Below are positions 26,689-36,621 of a DNA stretch of 64,000 nucleotides, piece after piece; position 1 is the first letter of the stretch, and every line of letters begins with the position of its first letter. Location of the stretch: positions 1,612,001-1,676,000 of the forward strand of contig NZ_JAFNPF010000001.1 of the NCBI RefSeq assembly GCF_026535915.1, read 5' to 3'. The notes below the pieces were generated by a model. It made no database searches. It had not been told where the DNA came from and saw only the letters and a program-made list of their open reading frames with translations. A program made the translations under genes and the position numbers. Source of the DNA: Snodgrassella sp945267035 (GTDB lineage: Bacteria > Pseudomonadota > Gammaproteobacteria > Burkholderiales > Neisseriaceae).

Positions 26689-29600
26689 TCAATCCATCTG
26701 CATACGTTGATGAAGATTTTGCATACTGTAGACTTGGGTATTCGAAAGCTGACTGACACCTTCACTCATTGCCAAAGCTCCTGCAATAGTTGTAAACAAT
26801 GGTACCCGCATATTCAGCGCACTGCGCCGGATAGAATGACTGTCTTGCACTGATTGAATCAGGTTACTAACAGTATTTACCACTAAAGCAATTTCACCGT
26901 TTTTAATGGTGTCAACAATATGTGGACGCCCTTCGGTTACTTTATTCACTACCTGTACATTGATTCCATGTTCAGCCAAAAACGCTGCCGTGCCACGTGT
27001 AGCACACAGTCCATAACCTAAGGATTGGAAGTTTTTCGCCACTTGCACAACTTGTGGTTTATCTTCATCACGTACGGCCAAGAAAACTTTACCCACAGCC
27101 GGCATTCGCTCACCGGCTCCCAATTGCGCCTTAATGTATGCTTCAGCAAAAGTTTCGCCAACACCCATTACTTCTCCGGTTGAACGCATTTCCGGTCCAA
27201 GAATGGTATCTACCCCAGGAAATTTAATAAATGGAAATACCGCTTCCTTGACAGCAAAAAACTCAGGAACAACCTCATGAGTAAATCCCTGTTTTGCTAA
27301 TGAAATACCTGCCATTGCCCGAGCACCAATTTTGGCCAGCGGTATACTGGTGGCTTTAGAAACAAAGGGAACAGTACGAGAGGCACGTGGGTTAACTTCT
27401 AAAACATACACCACGTCGTCCTGTACGGCAAACTGCACATTCATCAAACCAACCACATTCAAGGCTTTGGCCATAGCAATGGTTTGGCGACGGATTTCGT
27501 CCTGAAGTGTCTGACTTAATGAATAAGGAGGAATAGAACAGGCAGAATCACCACTATGGATACCGGCTTGTTCGACGTGTTGCATGATGCCACCGATGAC
27601 TACCTCTTCACCATCACTGACACAATCCACATCCACTTCAATCGCATGACTGAGGAAATAATCCAGTAAAACCGGACTATCGTTAGACACTTCTACCGCC
27701 TCACGCATATAAGTCTGTAATTCACTGGCTGAATGCACAATCTGCATTGCGCGCCCACCTAAAACATAGGATGGACGTACCACCAGAGGATAGCCTACTT
27801 CTTCTGCCAGCTCTAAGGCTTCATTTTCTGTGCGCGCAGTGCGATTTTCAGGCTGACGTAAGTGGAGGGCTTGCAAGATTTGCTGAAAGCGTTCACGGTC
27901 TTCTGCAGCATCAATTGCATCAGCTGAGGTACCAATCAGATTTACACCATTAGCCACCAATGCGTTCGCCAGTTTAAGGGGTGTCTGACCACCATAATGG
28001 ACAATTAAACCATCTGGTTGTTCGGTATGACAAATTTCCAGTACATCTTCCAAAGTCAACGGTTCAAAATATAGACGATCAGAAGTATCATAATCGGTAG
28101 AAACGGTTTCCGGATTACAGTTAACCATAATGGTTTCAAAACCGGATTCGCGTAATGCTAAGGCAGCATGCACACAGCAGTAATCAAACTCTATGCCTTG
28201 ACCAATGCGATTAGGTCCGCCACCAAGAATCATGATTTTTTTGCGTTGACTTGGATCTGCTTCACACTCTTCTTCGTAAGTTGAATATAAGTAGGCTGTA
28301 TTAGTGGCAAATTCAGCTGCACAAGTATCGACCCGTTTGTAAACCGGATGTAAATTGAGGGTATGCCGGTATTCTCTTACGCTGGTTTCATCTGTATTGA
28401 GCAAACAAGCCAGTCGTTGATCGGCAAAACCTTTGCGTTTCAATCGACGCAGATGAGCATAGTCAAGATCATGCAGACTGCACTGAGTCAGTTGCTGCTC
28501 TTCAGCAACCAGATCAGCAAGTTGCGCCAAAAACCATGGATCAATACCACATATCTGCTGAATTTCTTGCAGCGTATATCCGCAGCGCAAAGCATCGGCG
28601 ACATAGAGAATACGTTCTGGTCCAGGATTAGCCAGTTCACGCTGTATGACAGCGCGATCAGTGGTACGACAGTCAAATCCGCTTAATCCGGTTTCTAATC
28701 CTCGTAAGGCTTTGTGAATCGATTCCTGAAAAGTGCGACCTATGGCCATCACTTCTCCGACAGATTTCATTTGGGTAGTCAGGCGATCATCTGCAGTAGG
28801 AAATTTTTCAAAGGCAAAGCGCGGCACTTTGGTGACCACATAGTCGATAGCTGGTTCAAATGAAGCAGGTGTTCTGCCGCCAGTTATATCGTTTTTCAGT
28901 TCATTTAGGGTGTAGCCAACTGCTAACTTAGCTGCAATTTTGGCAATCGGAAATCCAGTGGCTTTGGAGGCCAACGCAGAAGAACGGCTGACACGCGGAT
29001 TCATCTCGATGACAATCATTTCGCCATTGGCGGGATTAACAGCAAACTGAACATTGGAACCACCTGTATCCACGCCGATTTCACGTAAAACAGCCAGAGA
29101 AGCATCCCGCATAAGCTGATATTCTTTATCAGTCAGCGTTTGTGCCGGTGCAACGGTAATGGAGTCTCCGGTATGCACGCCACATGGATCAAAATTTTCT
29201 ATGGAACAAATAATGATGCAGTTATCGGCCCGATCACGTACCACTTCCATTTCATATTCTTTCCAACCCAGTACAGATTGTTCTACCAGCAGTTCGTGGG
29301 TTGGAGAAGCATCAAAACCTCGTTCACAAATAGCGATGAATTCATCTTTGTTATAGGCAATCCCGCCACCACTACCACCCATAGTAAAGGAAGGGCGAAT
29401 TAACGCCGGAAAACCCACTTCCCTTTGTGCATCCAAAGCTTCATCCATGCTATGACAAATGAAGGATTTGGGCGTATTCAAACCTATTTTTTCCATGGCC
29501 GCTTTAAAACGACCTCGATCTTCTGCTTTATCAATCGCGTCTTCTGAAGCACCGATCAGCTCAACCTGATATTTGCGCAAAATACCGTGATGCGCCAAAT

Positions 29601-29901
29601 CTAAAGCACAATTCAAAGCTGTTTGACCGCCCATAGTGGGTAAAATAGCATCAGGCCGTTCCTTTTCGATAATTTTGGCCACTGATTGCCACATTATTGG
29701 TTCTATATAGGTCACATCCGCCATATCTGGATCGGTCATGATGGTGGCAGGATTGGAGTTAACCAAAACCACACGATAGCCTTCTTCCCGCAAAGCCTTG
29801 CAGGCTTGAGCTCCTGAATAATCAAATTCACATGCCTGGCCAATAACAATTGGGCCGGCTCCGATAATAAGAATGGTTTTTAAATCTGTACGCTTAGGCA
29901 T
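26689..29901 (-). CDS. carB: Carbamoyl-phosphate synthase large subunit
   Basis: Makes carbamoyl phosphate from bicarbonate, ATP and the ammonia supplied by CarA, for arginine and pyrimidine synthesis. The two homologous ATP-grasp halves are clear: ILIIGAGPIVIGQACEFDYS at the start of the first and MILGGGPNRIGQGIEFDYCC (about residue 560) at the start of the second, each with a GG-rich phosphate loop and an ExNPR motif. The C-terminal methylglyoxal-synthase-like domain (about 940-1070) is the allosteric site. I placed the start at the second of two ATGs (MPKRTDLK) because AAAGG is only one base from the first and 7 from the second, and neisserial CarB begins there. It follows the LeuE-like gene by 72 bp. 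Confidence 0.98.
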   Translation of the reverse strand: MPKRTDLKTILIIGAGPIVIGQACEFDYSGAQACKALREEGYRVVLVNSNPATIMTDPDMADVTYIEPIMWQSVAKIIEKERPDAILPTMGGQTALNCALDLAHHGILRKYQVELIGASEDAIDKAEDRGRFKAAMEKIGLNTPKSFICHSMDEALDAQREVGFPALIRPSFTMGGSGGGIAYNKDEFIAICERGFDASPTHELLVEQSVLGWKEYEMEVVRDRADNCIIICSIENFDPCGVHTGDSITVAPAQTLTDKEYQLMRDASLAVLREIGVDTGGSNVQFAVNPANGEMIVIEMNPRVSRSSALASKATGFPIAKIAAKLAVGYTLNELKNDITGGRTPASFEPAIDYVVTKVPRFAFEKFPTADDRLTTQMKSVGEVMAIGRTFQESIHKALRGLETGLSGFDCRTTDRAVIQRELANPGPERILYVADALRCGYTLQEIQQICGIDPWFLAQLADLVAEEQQLTQCSLHDLDYAHLRRLKRKGFADQRLACLLNTDETSVREYRHTLNLHPVYKRVDTCAAEFATNTAYLYSTYEEECEADPSQRKKIMILGGGPNRIGQGIEFDYCCVHAALALRESGFETIMVNCNPETVSTDYDTSDRLYFEPLTLEDVLEICHTEQPDGLIVHYGGQTPLKLANALVANGVNLIGTSADAIDAAEDRERFQQILQALHLRQPENRTARTENEALELAEEVGYPLVVRPSYVLGGRAMQIVHSASELQTYMREAVEVSNDSPVLLDYFLSHAIEVDVDCVSDGEEVVIGGIMQHVEQAGIHSGDSACSIPPYSLSQTLQDEIRRQTIAMAKALNVVGLMNVQFAVQDDVVYVLEVNPRASRTVPFVSKATSIPLAKIGARAMAGISLAKQGFTHEVVPEFFAVKEAVFPFIKFPGVDTILGPEMRSTGEVMGVGETFAEAYIKAQLGAGERMPAVGKVFLAVRDEDKPQVVQVAKNFQSLGYGLCATRGTAAFLAEHGINVQVVNKVTEGRPHIVDTIKNGEIALVVNTVSNLIQSVQDSHSIRRSALNMRVPLFTTIAGALAMSEGVSQLSNTQVYSMQNLHQRMQMD

Positions 29902-29973
29902 ATTCATACCTTTATCAAAAATTATTTGTTGTACTTTTCAGTGACAACCAGTTAATCAGCGGCGGTAGCTCAG

Positions 29974-30648
29974 CTAGTTGACTGTGGCTGTCCACAGTCT
30001 GAGTGCAAAGCCAATGAACATGACCCCTACTAATCCGATAATCGTCGCCGCTACGCGACGATAATGCTGAAACCAGCTTACCAAAGCAACGCCACAAAAA
30101 ATCAACACACTTAAATAAGAAATACTACAAAACTGCAATATCAATGCCAGCAAGAAGAAGCTTAAAGCTGGGTAGTCATAGTTCGGATCGACAAACTGAA
30201 CAAAAAAAGCCAGAAAAAATAAAATGCCTTTCGGATTAAGCATGCTAAGGCATAATGCATGGCGAAAAATAGAAAAAGGCGTGGGTATGATGTTTGCTGG
30301 CTGTATTTCAACCGAAGTCACCAAAGCTGCATGGCTGCCGGCGGCAGCCGTAAATTTTTTTACTGCCGCACGAATCAAATCACCACCCAGATAGGCCAAA
30401 TACAACCCACCAATAATTTTCAAGGTTAAAAACAAAACTGGTATCGTTTTAATCACCGATGTTGCACCTAAAGCTGATAGCAACACCAACGTGCTGTCCC
30501 CCAGCAAAATGCCACCTACGGCACAATATGCACGTCTGATTCCGTATTTAGCGGCCGCAGTAAGACAATACATAGAGTTGGGACCGGGCAAAAGAATGAC
30601 ACCTATTGCGCCGGCAATATATTCACCCAAATCGATGATTCCGAACAT
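29974..30648 (-). CDS. LysE/RhtB-family amino-acid exporter, LeuE-like
   Basis: A 224-residue inner-membrane exporter with about six hydrophobic segments. The family signature is at the N-terminus: GAIGVILLPGPNSMYCLTAAAKYG (about residues 13-36) followed by GILLGDSTLVLLSALG. The IKTIPVLFLTLKIIGGLYLAYLG block and NPKGILFFLAFFVQF (about 137-151) resemble E. coli LeuE, an exporter of leucine and related amino acids; the actual substrate is unknown. It lies between carA (45 bp upstream) and carB on the same strand and is probably co-transcribed with them. Confidence 0.88.
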   Translation of the reverse strand: MFGIIDLGEYIAGAIGVILLPGPNSMYCLTAAAKYGIRRAYCAVGGILLGDSTLVLLSALGATSVIKTIPVLFLTLKIIGGLYLAYLGGDLIRAAVKKFTAAAGSHAALVTSVEIQPANIIPTPFSIFRHALCLSMLNPKGILFFLAFFVQFVDPNYDYPALSFFLLALILQFCSISYLSVLIFCGVALVSWFQHYRRVAATIIGLVGVMFIGFALRLWTATVN

Positions 30649-30693
30649 GGTTCTTCTTTCTGGACATTGAAGTGATGCTAGCTATTTTGCATC

Positions 30694-31827
30694 CTATTGG
30701 GTTTTAGCCGCCTTCATATTTGTTATAAAACGGTCAAACAAATAGGACACATCATGCGGTCCCGGACTGGCTTCAGGATGTCCCTGAAATGAAAATGCTG
30801 GCTGGTCAATGAGTGAAATACCTTGTAGTGACCCGTCAAAGAGGGATTGATGGGTAATACGAACACTTGTTGGTAAGGTAGAGGCATCAACTTCGAAACC
30901 ATGATTCTGACTGGTAATTACTACCCGACCACTGTCCAAATCCTGCACCGGATGATTGGCACCATGATGACCAAAAGGCATTTTGCGGGTTTTGGCGCCA
31001 AGTGCCAGCCCCAGTAACTGATGTCCCAGACAAATACCAAACAAAGGGATTTTATGCTCCAGCAGTTCACGTACTGCAGCAATGGCATAGTCACATGGTT
31101 CAGGATCACCAGGTCCGTTAGACAAAAAGACGCCATCTGGATTTAACGCCAGCACTTCGGCCGCGGTTGTTTTCGCTGGAACCACTGTCAGTTGGCATCC
31201 ACGGGCAGATAACATTCGCAAAATATTGGTTTTAACGCCGAAATCATACGCAACAACATGATAATGTGCTTCAGCTGGCGACTGATAACCCTGCCCCAAT
31301 GCCCATTCGCCCTGTGCAAATGTATAACGTGCAGCGCAAGTAACTTCCTGTGCCAGATCCTTACCAGCCATACTGCCAAAATTTTGTGCCAGCCTTCGAG
31401 CCTGTTCTACATTGGCTTCGGCACCAGTCATAATGCATCCAGCCTGTGCACCTTTATCACGTAACAGGCGAGTTAAACGACGGGTGTCAATATCAGCTAT
31501 GGCCACGGTCTGATACCGTTGCAGATATTCACTTAAACTTTCTTGAGCACGGAAATTACTGTATAAAAAAGGCAAATCACGAATGATTAAACCGGCGGCA
31601 TATACTTTGTTACTTTCTATATCTTCATCATTCACACCGGTATTACCAATATGCGGATAAGTCAGCGTAACCATCTGGCGGGTGTAGGAGGGGTCAGTAA
31701 GAATTTCCTGATAACCGGTCATACTGGTATTAAAAACCACTTCCCCAACCGCCTGACCCGCGGCACCAATACTTATTCCATGAAATACTGAACCGTCAGC
31801 CAAAACCAGAATAGCACTTGTAGTCAT
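30694..31827 (-). CDS. carA: Carbamoyl-phosphate synthase small (glutaminase) subunit
   Basis: The glutamine amidotransferase subunit that feeds ammonia to CarB. The N-terminal domain opens with SAILVLADGSVFHGISIGAAG. The class I glutaminase domain has its nucleophilic cysteine in LFGICLGHQLLGLALG (about residue 270) and the His-Glu pair in FSFQGHPEASPGPHD. The frame is open for 35 more codons upstream, but AGGA before the ATG at 31827 and the resulting normal length (377 residues) fix the start. The 5' leader contains a promoter, a short leader peptide and an intrinsic terminator, which suggests attenuation control. Confidence 0.97.
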   Translation of the reverse strand: MTTSAILVLADGSVFHGISIGAAGQAVGEVVFNTSMTGYQEILTDPSYTRQMVTLTYPHIGNTGVNDEDIESNKVYAAGLIIRDLPFLYSNFRAQESLSEYLQRYQTVAIADIDTRRLTRLLRDKGAQAGCIMTGAEANVEQARRLAQNFGSMAGKDLAQEVTCAARYTFAQGEWALGQGYQSPAEAHYHVVAYDFGVKTNILRMLSARGCQLTVVPAKTTAAEVLALNPDGVFLSNGPGDPEPCDYAIAAVRELLEHKIPLFGICLGHQLLGLALGAKTRKMPFGHHGANHPVQDLDSGRVVITSQNHGFEVDASTLPTSVRITHQSLFDGSLQGISLIDQPAFSFQGHPEASPGPHDVSYLFDRFITNMKAAKTQ

Positions 31828-31920
31828 GAAAAATCCTGTCAGTAAGATGAGACCGAATATAACGTTACGGCTCACTTTTATATGGGCAAAAAAATTCGCT
31901 TCACATGACCCAATACAGGC

Positions 31921-31964
31921 AAAAAAAAACACGCTGCTTCACGCAAAAAAGCGTGAGCTACGTG
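31921..31964 (-). terminator. Intrinsic terminator in the carA leader
   Basis: On the minus strand a hairpin with core TCACGC/GCGTGA, extended by GC and CACG/CGTG pairs with small bulges, and loop TTTTTT, is followed by nine T. It lies about 95 bp before the carA start codon. It can end guaB transcripts, attenuate carA, or both. Confidence 0.88.
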
Positions 31965-31965
31965 C

Positions 31966-32004
31966 TTAATGATGGGAAATTGTGCTTGTGCACAACCTCA
32001 CCAT
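31966..32004 (-). CDS. Possible carA leader peptide (12 residues)
   Basis: A 12-codon frame (MVRLCTSTISHH) starts about 10-15 bases after the likely transcription start, and its stop codon abuts the terminator stem. A ribosome finishing this peptide would cover the stem's 5' arm. This is the layout of ribosome-coupled attenuators. The ribosome-binding site is poor, so this is a candidate only. Confidence 0.35.
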   Translation of the reverse strand: MVRLCTSTISHH

Positions 32005-32015
32005 GGAAGCAAACC

Positions 32016-32044
32016 ATTTTAGCCAATTTTATTTACTTTCGCAA
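32016..32044 (-). promoter_or_regulatory. Putative sigma-70 promoter for carA
   Basis: On the minus strand TTGCGA (32044-32039) and TAAAAT (32021-32016) are spaced by 17 bp. They lie about 90 bp after guaB and before the leader terminator, which would give a leader of about 180 nt in front of carA. Confidence 0.55.
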
Positions 32045-32135
32045 TGCAAGTTTCTGCAATAACGTCAAAAAATTGATAAAATTAGCAACCGTTTTGCTAA
32101 AACCAAGCTAAACATGTCCTGCGCGACAGATCAAC

Positions 32136-33596
32136 TCAGCGCATATGATAATTCGGTGCTTCTTTAGTAATTTGTACGTCATGAACGTGCGATTCCGACA
32201 TTCCGGCCGCAGTAATTTCCACAAATTGTGCTTTATCATGCATATCCTGAATATTGCCACAGCCTAGATATCCCATGCTGGACCGCAAGCCACCGACCAG
32301 CTGATGAATAATATTCGCAATCGGTCCTTTATAAGGCACCCTGCCCTCAATACCTTCCGGTACATATTTATCCGCGTTGGCCACATTATCCTGAAAATAA
32401 CGATCAGATGATCCCTGACTCATCGCACCTAAAGAACCCATACCACGGTAAGATTTATACGAACGCCCTTGGTACAGCTCTATTTCACCTGGTGCTTCTT
32501 CAGTTCCGGCAAACATGCCACCTAACATTACCGATGAGGCTCCTGCTGCCAAAGCCTTAGCTAGATCACCTGAAAATCGGATGCCACCATCAGCAATCAG
32601 CGGAACACCCGTTCCGGCTAAAGCAGTCGCAACATTATGAATAGCAGTTAACTGTGGTACACCGACACCGGCGACAATACGCGTAGTACAAATTGAACCT
32701 GGGCCAATACCTACTTTTACCCCATCTGCACCCGCTGCAACCAAATCACGGGCAGCAGCTGCGGTAGCAATATTGCCACCAATCACATCCACCTGAGGAT
32801 AATGCTGTTTTACCCAGCGGATACGTTCTATCACCCCTTGACTATGTCCATGTGCAGTATCAACTACCAATACATCTACGCCAGCTTGCACCAGCGCAGC
32901 AATTCGTTCTTCAGTATCTTTACCAACACCGACAGCAGCACCGACACGTAATCGTCCTTCATCATCTTTATTGGCATTTGGAAAAGCGGTATTTTTCAAG
33001 ATGTCCTTAACCGTAATCAGCCCTTTGAGCGCCCATGATTCATCCACCACCAACACGCGCTCAATTTTATGTGCATGCATCAACTCCCGCGCAGCATCAA
33101 TACTGACTCCTTCCTTGACCGTCACCAACCGCTCGCGTGGCGTCATCACCTTGGCCACTGTTTGTTGTAAATTGCTTTCAAAGCGTAAATCACGATTGGT
33201 AACCAGTCCTACCACCTGACCATTTTCCAACACCGGTAAACTGGATACCTTATATTTACGATACGGACCAATTAGCTCACCAACCAGCGTGTCCGGCGTG
33301 ATGGTGACCGGATCTTTAACCACACCACTTTCGTGCCGTTTAACATTTGCCACCGCCTGCGCCTGACGCTCGATAGTCATATTCTTGTGAATAATACCGA
33401 TACCACCTTCCTGAGCCATCGATATGGCCAGTCTGGCTTCCGTAACCGTATCCATTGCTGCTGACACCAAAGGCAGATTGAGAGAAATATGACGGGTAAG
33501 TTTGGATTTTAAAATAACGTCTCGAGGCAGTACTGCAGAATGAGCAGGTACCAGTAAGACGTCGTCAAAAGTGTATGCTTTTTCGACAATATGCAT
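32136..33596 (-). CDS. guaB: Inosine-5'-monophosphate dehydrogenase
   Basis: Oxidises IMP to XMP, the committed step of guanine nucleotide synthesis. The TIM-barrel catalytic domain is split by two CBS domains (about residues 95-205). The catalytic cysteine lies in GIGPGSICTTRIVAGVG (about residue 303), and the flap and C-terminal region include RGMGSLGAMSQGSSDRYFQ. The open frame extends 41 codons further upstream, but MHIVEKAYTFDDVLLVPAHS is the normal IMPDH beginning and gives the standard 486 residues. It is transcribed towards carA, with the carA leader terminator as its likely end. Confidence 0.98.
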   Translation of the reverse strand: MHIVEKAYTFDDVLLVPAHSAVLPRDVILKSKLTRHISLNLPLVSAAMDTVTEARLAISMAQEGGIGIIHKNMTIERQAQAVANVKRHESGVVKDPVTITPDTLVGELIGPYRKYKVSSLPVLENGQVVGLVTNRDLRFESNLQQTVAKVMTPRERLVTVKEGVSIDAARELMHAHKIERVLVVDESWALKGLITVKDILKNTAFPNANKDDEGRLRVGAAVGVGKDTEERIAALVQAGVDVLVVDTAHGHSQGVIERIRWVKQHYPQVDVIGGNIATAAAARDLVAAGADGVKVGIGPGSICTTRIVAGVGVPQLTAIHNVATALAGTGVPLIADGGIRFSGDLAKALAAGASSVMLGGMFAGTEEAPGEIELYQGRSYKSYRGMGSLGAMSQGSSDRYFQDNVANADKYVPEGIEGRVPYKGPIANIIHQLVGGLRSSMGYLGCGNIQDMHDKAQFVEITAAGMSESHVHDVQITKEAPNYHMR

Positions 33597-33783
33597 TTTG
33601 TGGCTTCTTTGAGAACGAGGAGAATTTAAAGATAAGATACTGCAAAACTGGCGAGTAATTTTAACTAAAATGCGACATTTAGGCAAAAAAAGACACATCG
33701 TTGCCAACACTAAAGACATGAACGTCTCAAATTATCGTATAATATGTAAAATATATAATTCCAATTGCGAAGGATACGTAAAT

Positions 33784-34236
33784 ATGCGTCATAATACGTT
33801 GATAACATCGTTAGCCGCTATCTTACTCAGCAGCTTTTTCGTTGCCAATGCGGCAGAGGTGTTTACTTGGCGTGACTCTAAAGGAAACAATGAATATTCT
33901 GATTCCCCAAGACAACTTGTTCCGGCGAGGGCACAAAAATTCAATGTTCGCACCCATACGACTACCTCTTTAGCACCAGCCCCTCTAACTGCAACTGCTG
34001 CTTCAGAACCTGATTCGCTGGCTGCGCAACAGGCCATGGTTAATCGTCGCATTGAAGAACAAAACCGCAAAACTGCTGAACAAAATAAACAGATTCAGGA
34101 ACAAAACAAAAAAAATCGGGAAGAAGCCTGTAAAACTGCCCGCATCAATCGCAAAATAGCGGAAAATATGCGTACAGCTCAGCGTCAGGAATTGATCAAC
34201 CGTTACGATTCAGATATCAATAACAATTGTAATTAA
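33784..34236 (+). CDS. DUF4124-containing periplasmic protein
   Basis: A 150-residue exported protein. The signal peptide (about residues 1-23, ending ANA) is followed by the short DUF4124 beta motif AEVFTWRDSKGNNEYSDSP found at the start of many small envelope proteins. A Pro/Ala/Thr linker follows, then a highly charged Gln/Lys/Arg/Glu-rich segment (about 80-140) likely to be a coiled coil. The longer frame upstream is rejected because AAGGA precedes the ATG at 33784. The function is unknown. It is divergent from guaB. Confidence 0.85.
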   Translation: MRHNTLITSLAAILLSSFFVANAAEVFTWRDSKGNNEYSDSPRQLVPARAQKFNVRTHTTTSLAPAPLTATAASEPDSLAAQQAMVNRRIEEQNRKTAEQNKQIQEQNKKNREEACKTARINRKIAENMRTAQRQELINRYDSDINNNCN

Positions 34237-34341
34237 CATCTTTACCCTTGATAATTAGCTCTTCATCCATAAGTTGTTATCACAGCTTATGGATTTTTTA
34301 TGTGCTGCTTTCTTATCAAACATTGTTTTTACCAGTAGATC

Positions 34342-36204
34342 ATGTCAGATTCCACTTCTCAATCCACCACGCCAACCGAAACAGGCGAATTCAATATCAC
34401 CCTGTTTTTAAAAAATCTGCCATTATTACCCGGCGTGTATCGCATGCTGGACAGTCAAGGCAAAGTTTTATACGTGGGTAAAGCGGTAAACTTGAAACGA
34501 AGAGTCAGTAGTTACTTTCAAAAAAGCGACCAGTCTCCTCGCATACAACTGATGGTAAAACAAGTGGCGAAAATCGAAATTACCGTCACCCATTCAGAAG
34601 CTGAAGCTTTGATACTGGAAAACAATCTGATCAAAGCTTTATCACCAAAATATAATATTCTTTTTCGCGATGATAAAAGCTACCCTTATCTGATGCTCAC
34701 TGGCCATACTTTTCCCCAGATGGCTTATTATCGTGGCACCCTGAAAAAACCCAATCAATATTTTGGCCCGTACCCCAACGGTTACGCTGTGCGTAATAGC
34801 ATTCAGACACTGCAAAAAGTATTTCGGTTACGCACTTGCGAAGACAGCGTTTTTGAACACCGTGATCGCGCCTGTTTGCTTTATCAGATCAAACGCTGTT
34901 CTGGTCCATGTACCGGACATATTTCCGCAGAAGATTATCATGAAAGCGTACGGGCTTCAGTTGACTTCTTGCAGGGTAAAACCAGCGAACTCACTGCAAC
35001 ACTTCATGCCAAAATGCAGCAAGCGGCGCAACAACTTGATTTTGAAACGGCGGCACAGGTCAGAGATCAGATACAAGCGTTGGGATTAATGCAATCACAA
35101 CAATTTATCGACAGTAAAAACGCCAAACAAAAAGACATTGATATACTGGCCTTAGCCGAAGACAATGACACCGTTTGCATCCACTGGGTGAGCATTCGTG
35201 GCGGTCGGCATGTTGGCGATAAAAACTTTTTTCCAGATACGCGTTATCGGGTTTCAGAAAAATTGCAGGATTATGGCGAAGCTTTTGTGGCACAACATTA
35301 TCTGGGCAAAAGCAAACCAGAAATCATCATCACCAACTTTCCATTACCCTCTGAATTACGCACTGCGCTAAATCAGGATCATGGCAAACAGCTCCAATAC
35401 ATTCATAAAACCGTTGGCGAACGTCGTGTCTGGTTACAAATGGCTGAACGCAATGCTCAGATGGCCATTCAACAACACCGCTTACAACAACATAGTCAGC
35501 AATATCGGATTGAAGCTCTGGCTCAACTGTTGGATATGGATGCAGACAATATTAACCGTATTGAATGCTTTGATATCAGCCATACCCAAGGCGAAGCCAC
35601 CATTGCTTCCTGTGTCGTGTATGAAGATGAAGCCATGCAACCGAGTAAATATCGCCGTTACAACATCACCACGGCTAAAGCCGGTGATGATTATGCGGCA
35701 ATGCGTGAAGTTTTGACCCGACGTTACGGCCGTCTGGCCGACAACGACGACAGTATCGGTGGTTGGCCGGATCTGGTCTTAATTGATGGCGGAAAGGGAC
35801 AAGTTCATATGGCATTGGATGTGTGGCAAGAACTGGGAATCACCATACCGATAGTCGGCATAGCGAAAGGACCAGAACGCAAGGCAGGACTGGAAGAACT
35901 GATCATTCCACATCAACAACGTAATATTCGCATCGAGCCACATAATCCAGCTTTGCATCTGTTACAAACAGTTCGGGATGAATCCCATCGTTTCGCCATT
36001 ACCGGTCATAGACAAAAACGCGCCAAGGCTCGCATCACATCTTCTTTGAATGATATACCTGGTATTGGCAGTAAACGTCGTCAGGCGCTTTTAACCCGTT
36101 TTGGCGGATTACGTGGCGTCGTTGCGGCCAGTGTACATGATCTAAGCCAAACCGAAGGCATTAGCCAGGCATTGGCAGAAAAAATTTATGATGCACTGCA
36201 TTAA
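34342..36204 (+). CDS. uvrC: Excinuclease ABC subunit C
   Basis: The dual-incision nuclease of nucleotide excision repair. The N-terminal GIY-YIG domain (about residues 25-105) shows GVYRMLDSQGKVLYVGKAVN and RVSSYF and makes the 3' cut. A cysteine-rich motif (CEDSVFEHRDRACLLYQIKRC) lies around 155-178. A UVR helix-pair domain with LDFETAAQVRDQI lies near 235. The RNase H-like domain (about 275-540, with LVLIDGGKGQVHMA) makes the 5' cut. Two helix-hairpin-helix motifs close the protein (IPGIGSKRRQALL and EGISQALAEKIYD). Its 620 residues are typical. Confidence 0.98.
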   Translation: MSDSTSQSTTPTETGEFNITLFLKNLPLLPGVYRMLDSQGKVLYVGKAVNLKRRVSSYFQKSDQSPRIQLMVKQVAKIEITVTHSEAEALILENNLIKALSPKYNILFRDDKSYPYLMLTGHTFPQMAYYRGTLKKPNQYFGPYPNGYAVRNSIQTLQKVFRLRTCEDSVFEHRDRACLLYQIKRCSGPCTGHISAEDYHESVRASVDFLQGKTSELTATLHAKMQQAAQQLDFETAAQVRDQIQALGLMQSQQFIDSKNAKQKDIDILALAEDNDTVCIHWVSIRGGRHVGDKNFFPDTRYRVSEKLQDYGEAFVAQHYLGKSKPEIIITNFPLPSELRTALNQDHGKQLQYIHKTVGERRVWLQMAERNAQMAIQQHRLQQHSQQYRIEALAQLLDMDADNINRIECFDISHTQGEATIASCVVYEDEAMQPSKYRRYNITTAKAGDDYAAMREVLTRRYGRLADNDDSIGGWPDLVLIDGGKGQVHMALDVWQELGITIPIVGIAKGPERKAGLEELIIPHQQRNIRIEPHNPALHLLQTVRDESHRFAITGHRQKRAKARITSSLNDIPGIGSKRRQALLTRFGGLRGVVAASVHDLSQTEGISQALAEKIYDALH

Positions 36205-36621
36205 TACCCCATTGGCAACCCGTTTTAGCCCAGAGCAAATCTAACCAATCTTAAGATCTATTTTTTGCATCTTGGTAAGCCCAATGCAACGGTTCAATAT
36301 GTTCACCCCATGTTTATAAGCATTGGGCTATTTTTATAGACGATTTGTCTCAAAACATAAAACAGGCTTTTAGCTAGCAGGGACCCACTTTTAACAATAT
36401 CTTCTATCCCATAAATTCGACCATACCATTAGTAACAGAATTCAGGCTCATCATGGCAGAAAAAGGTGGTATGCAGATGAGTATAATTGACATGAAGGAC
36501 TGGGTTTAGCCTATATCAAGCTTTATGAATATCAGTAATAAATGCAGAAACAGACAGTTAGATTATATTTTAATCGAATTCAAGACTATAATCCCTATAC
36601 AACCTTTAGATTGTATAAATT
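36205..36621. other. Intergenic region after uvrC
   Basis: About 420 bp that contains the uvrC terminator (36278-36336) and then AT-rich DNA ahead of a small lipoprotein gene. No other gene is apparent. Confidence 0.55.
36278..36336 (+). terminator. Intrinsic terminator after uvrC
   Basis: A perfect 10-bp stem (AGCCCAATGC/GCATTGGGCT) with a long 32-base loop is followed by ATTTTTATA, 74 bp after the uvrC stop. Confidence 0.75.
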
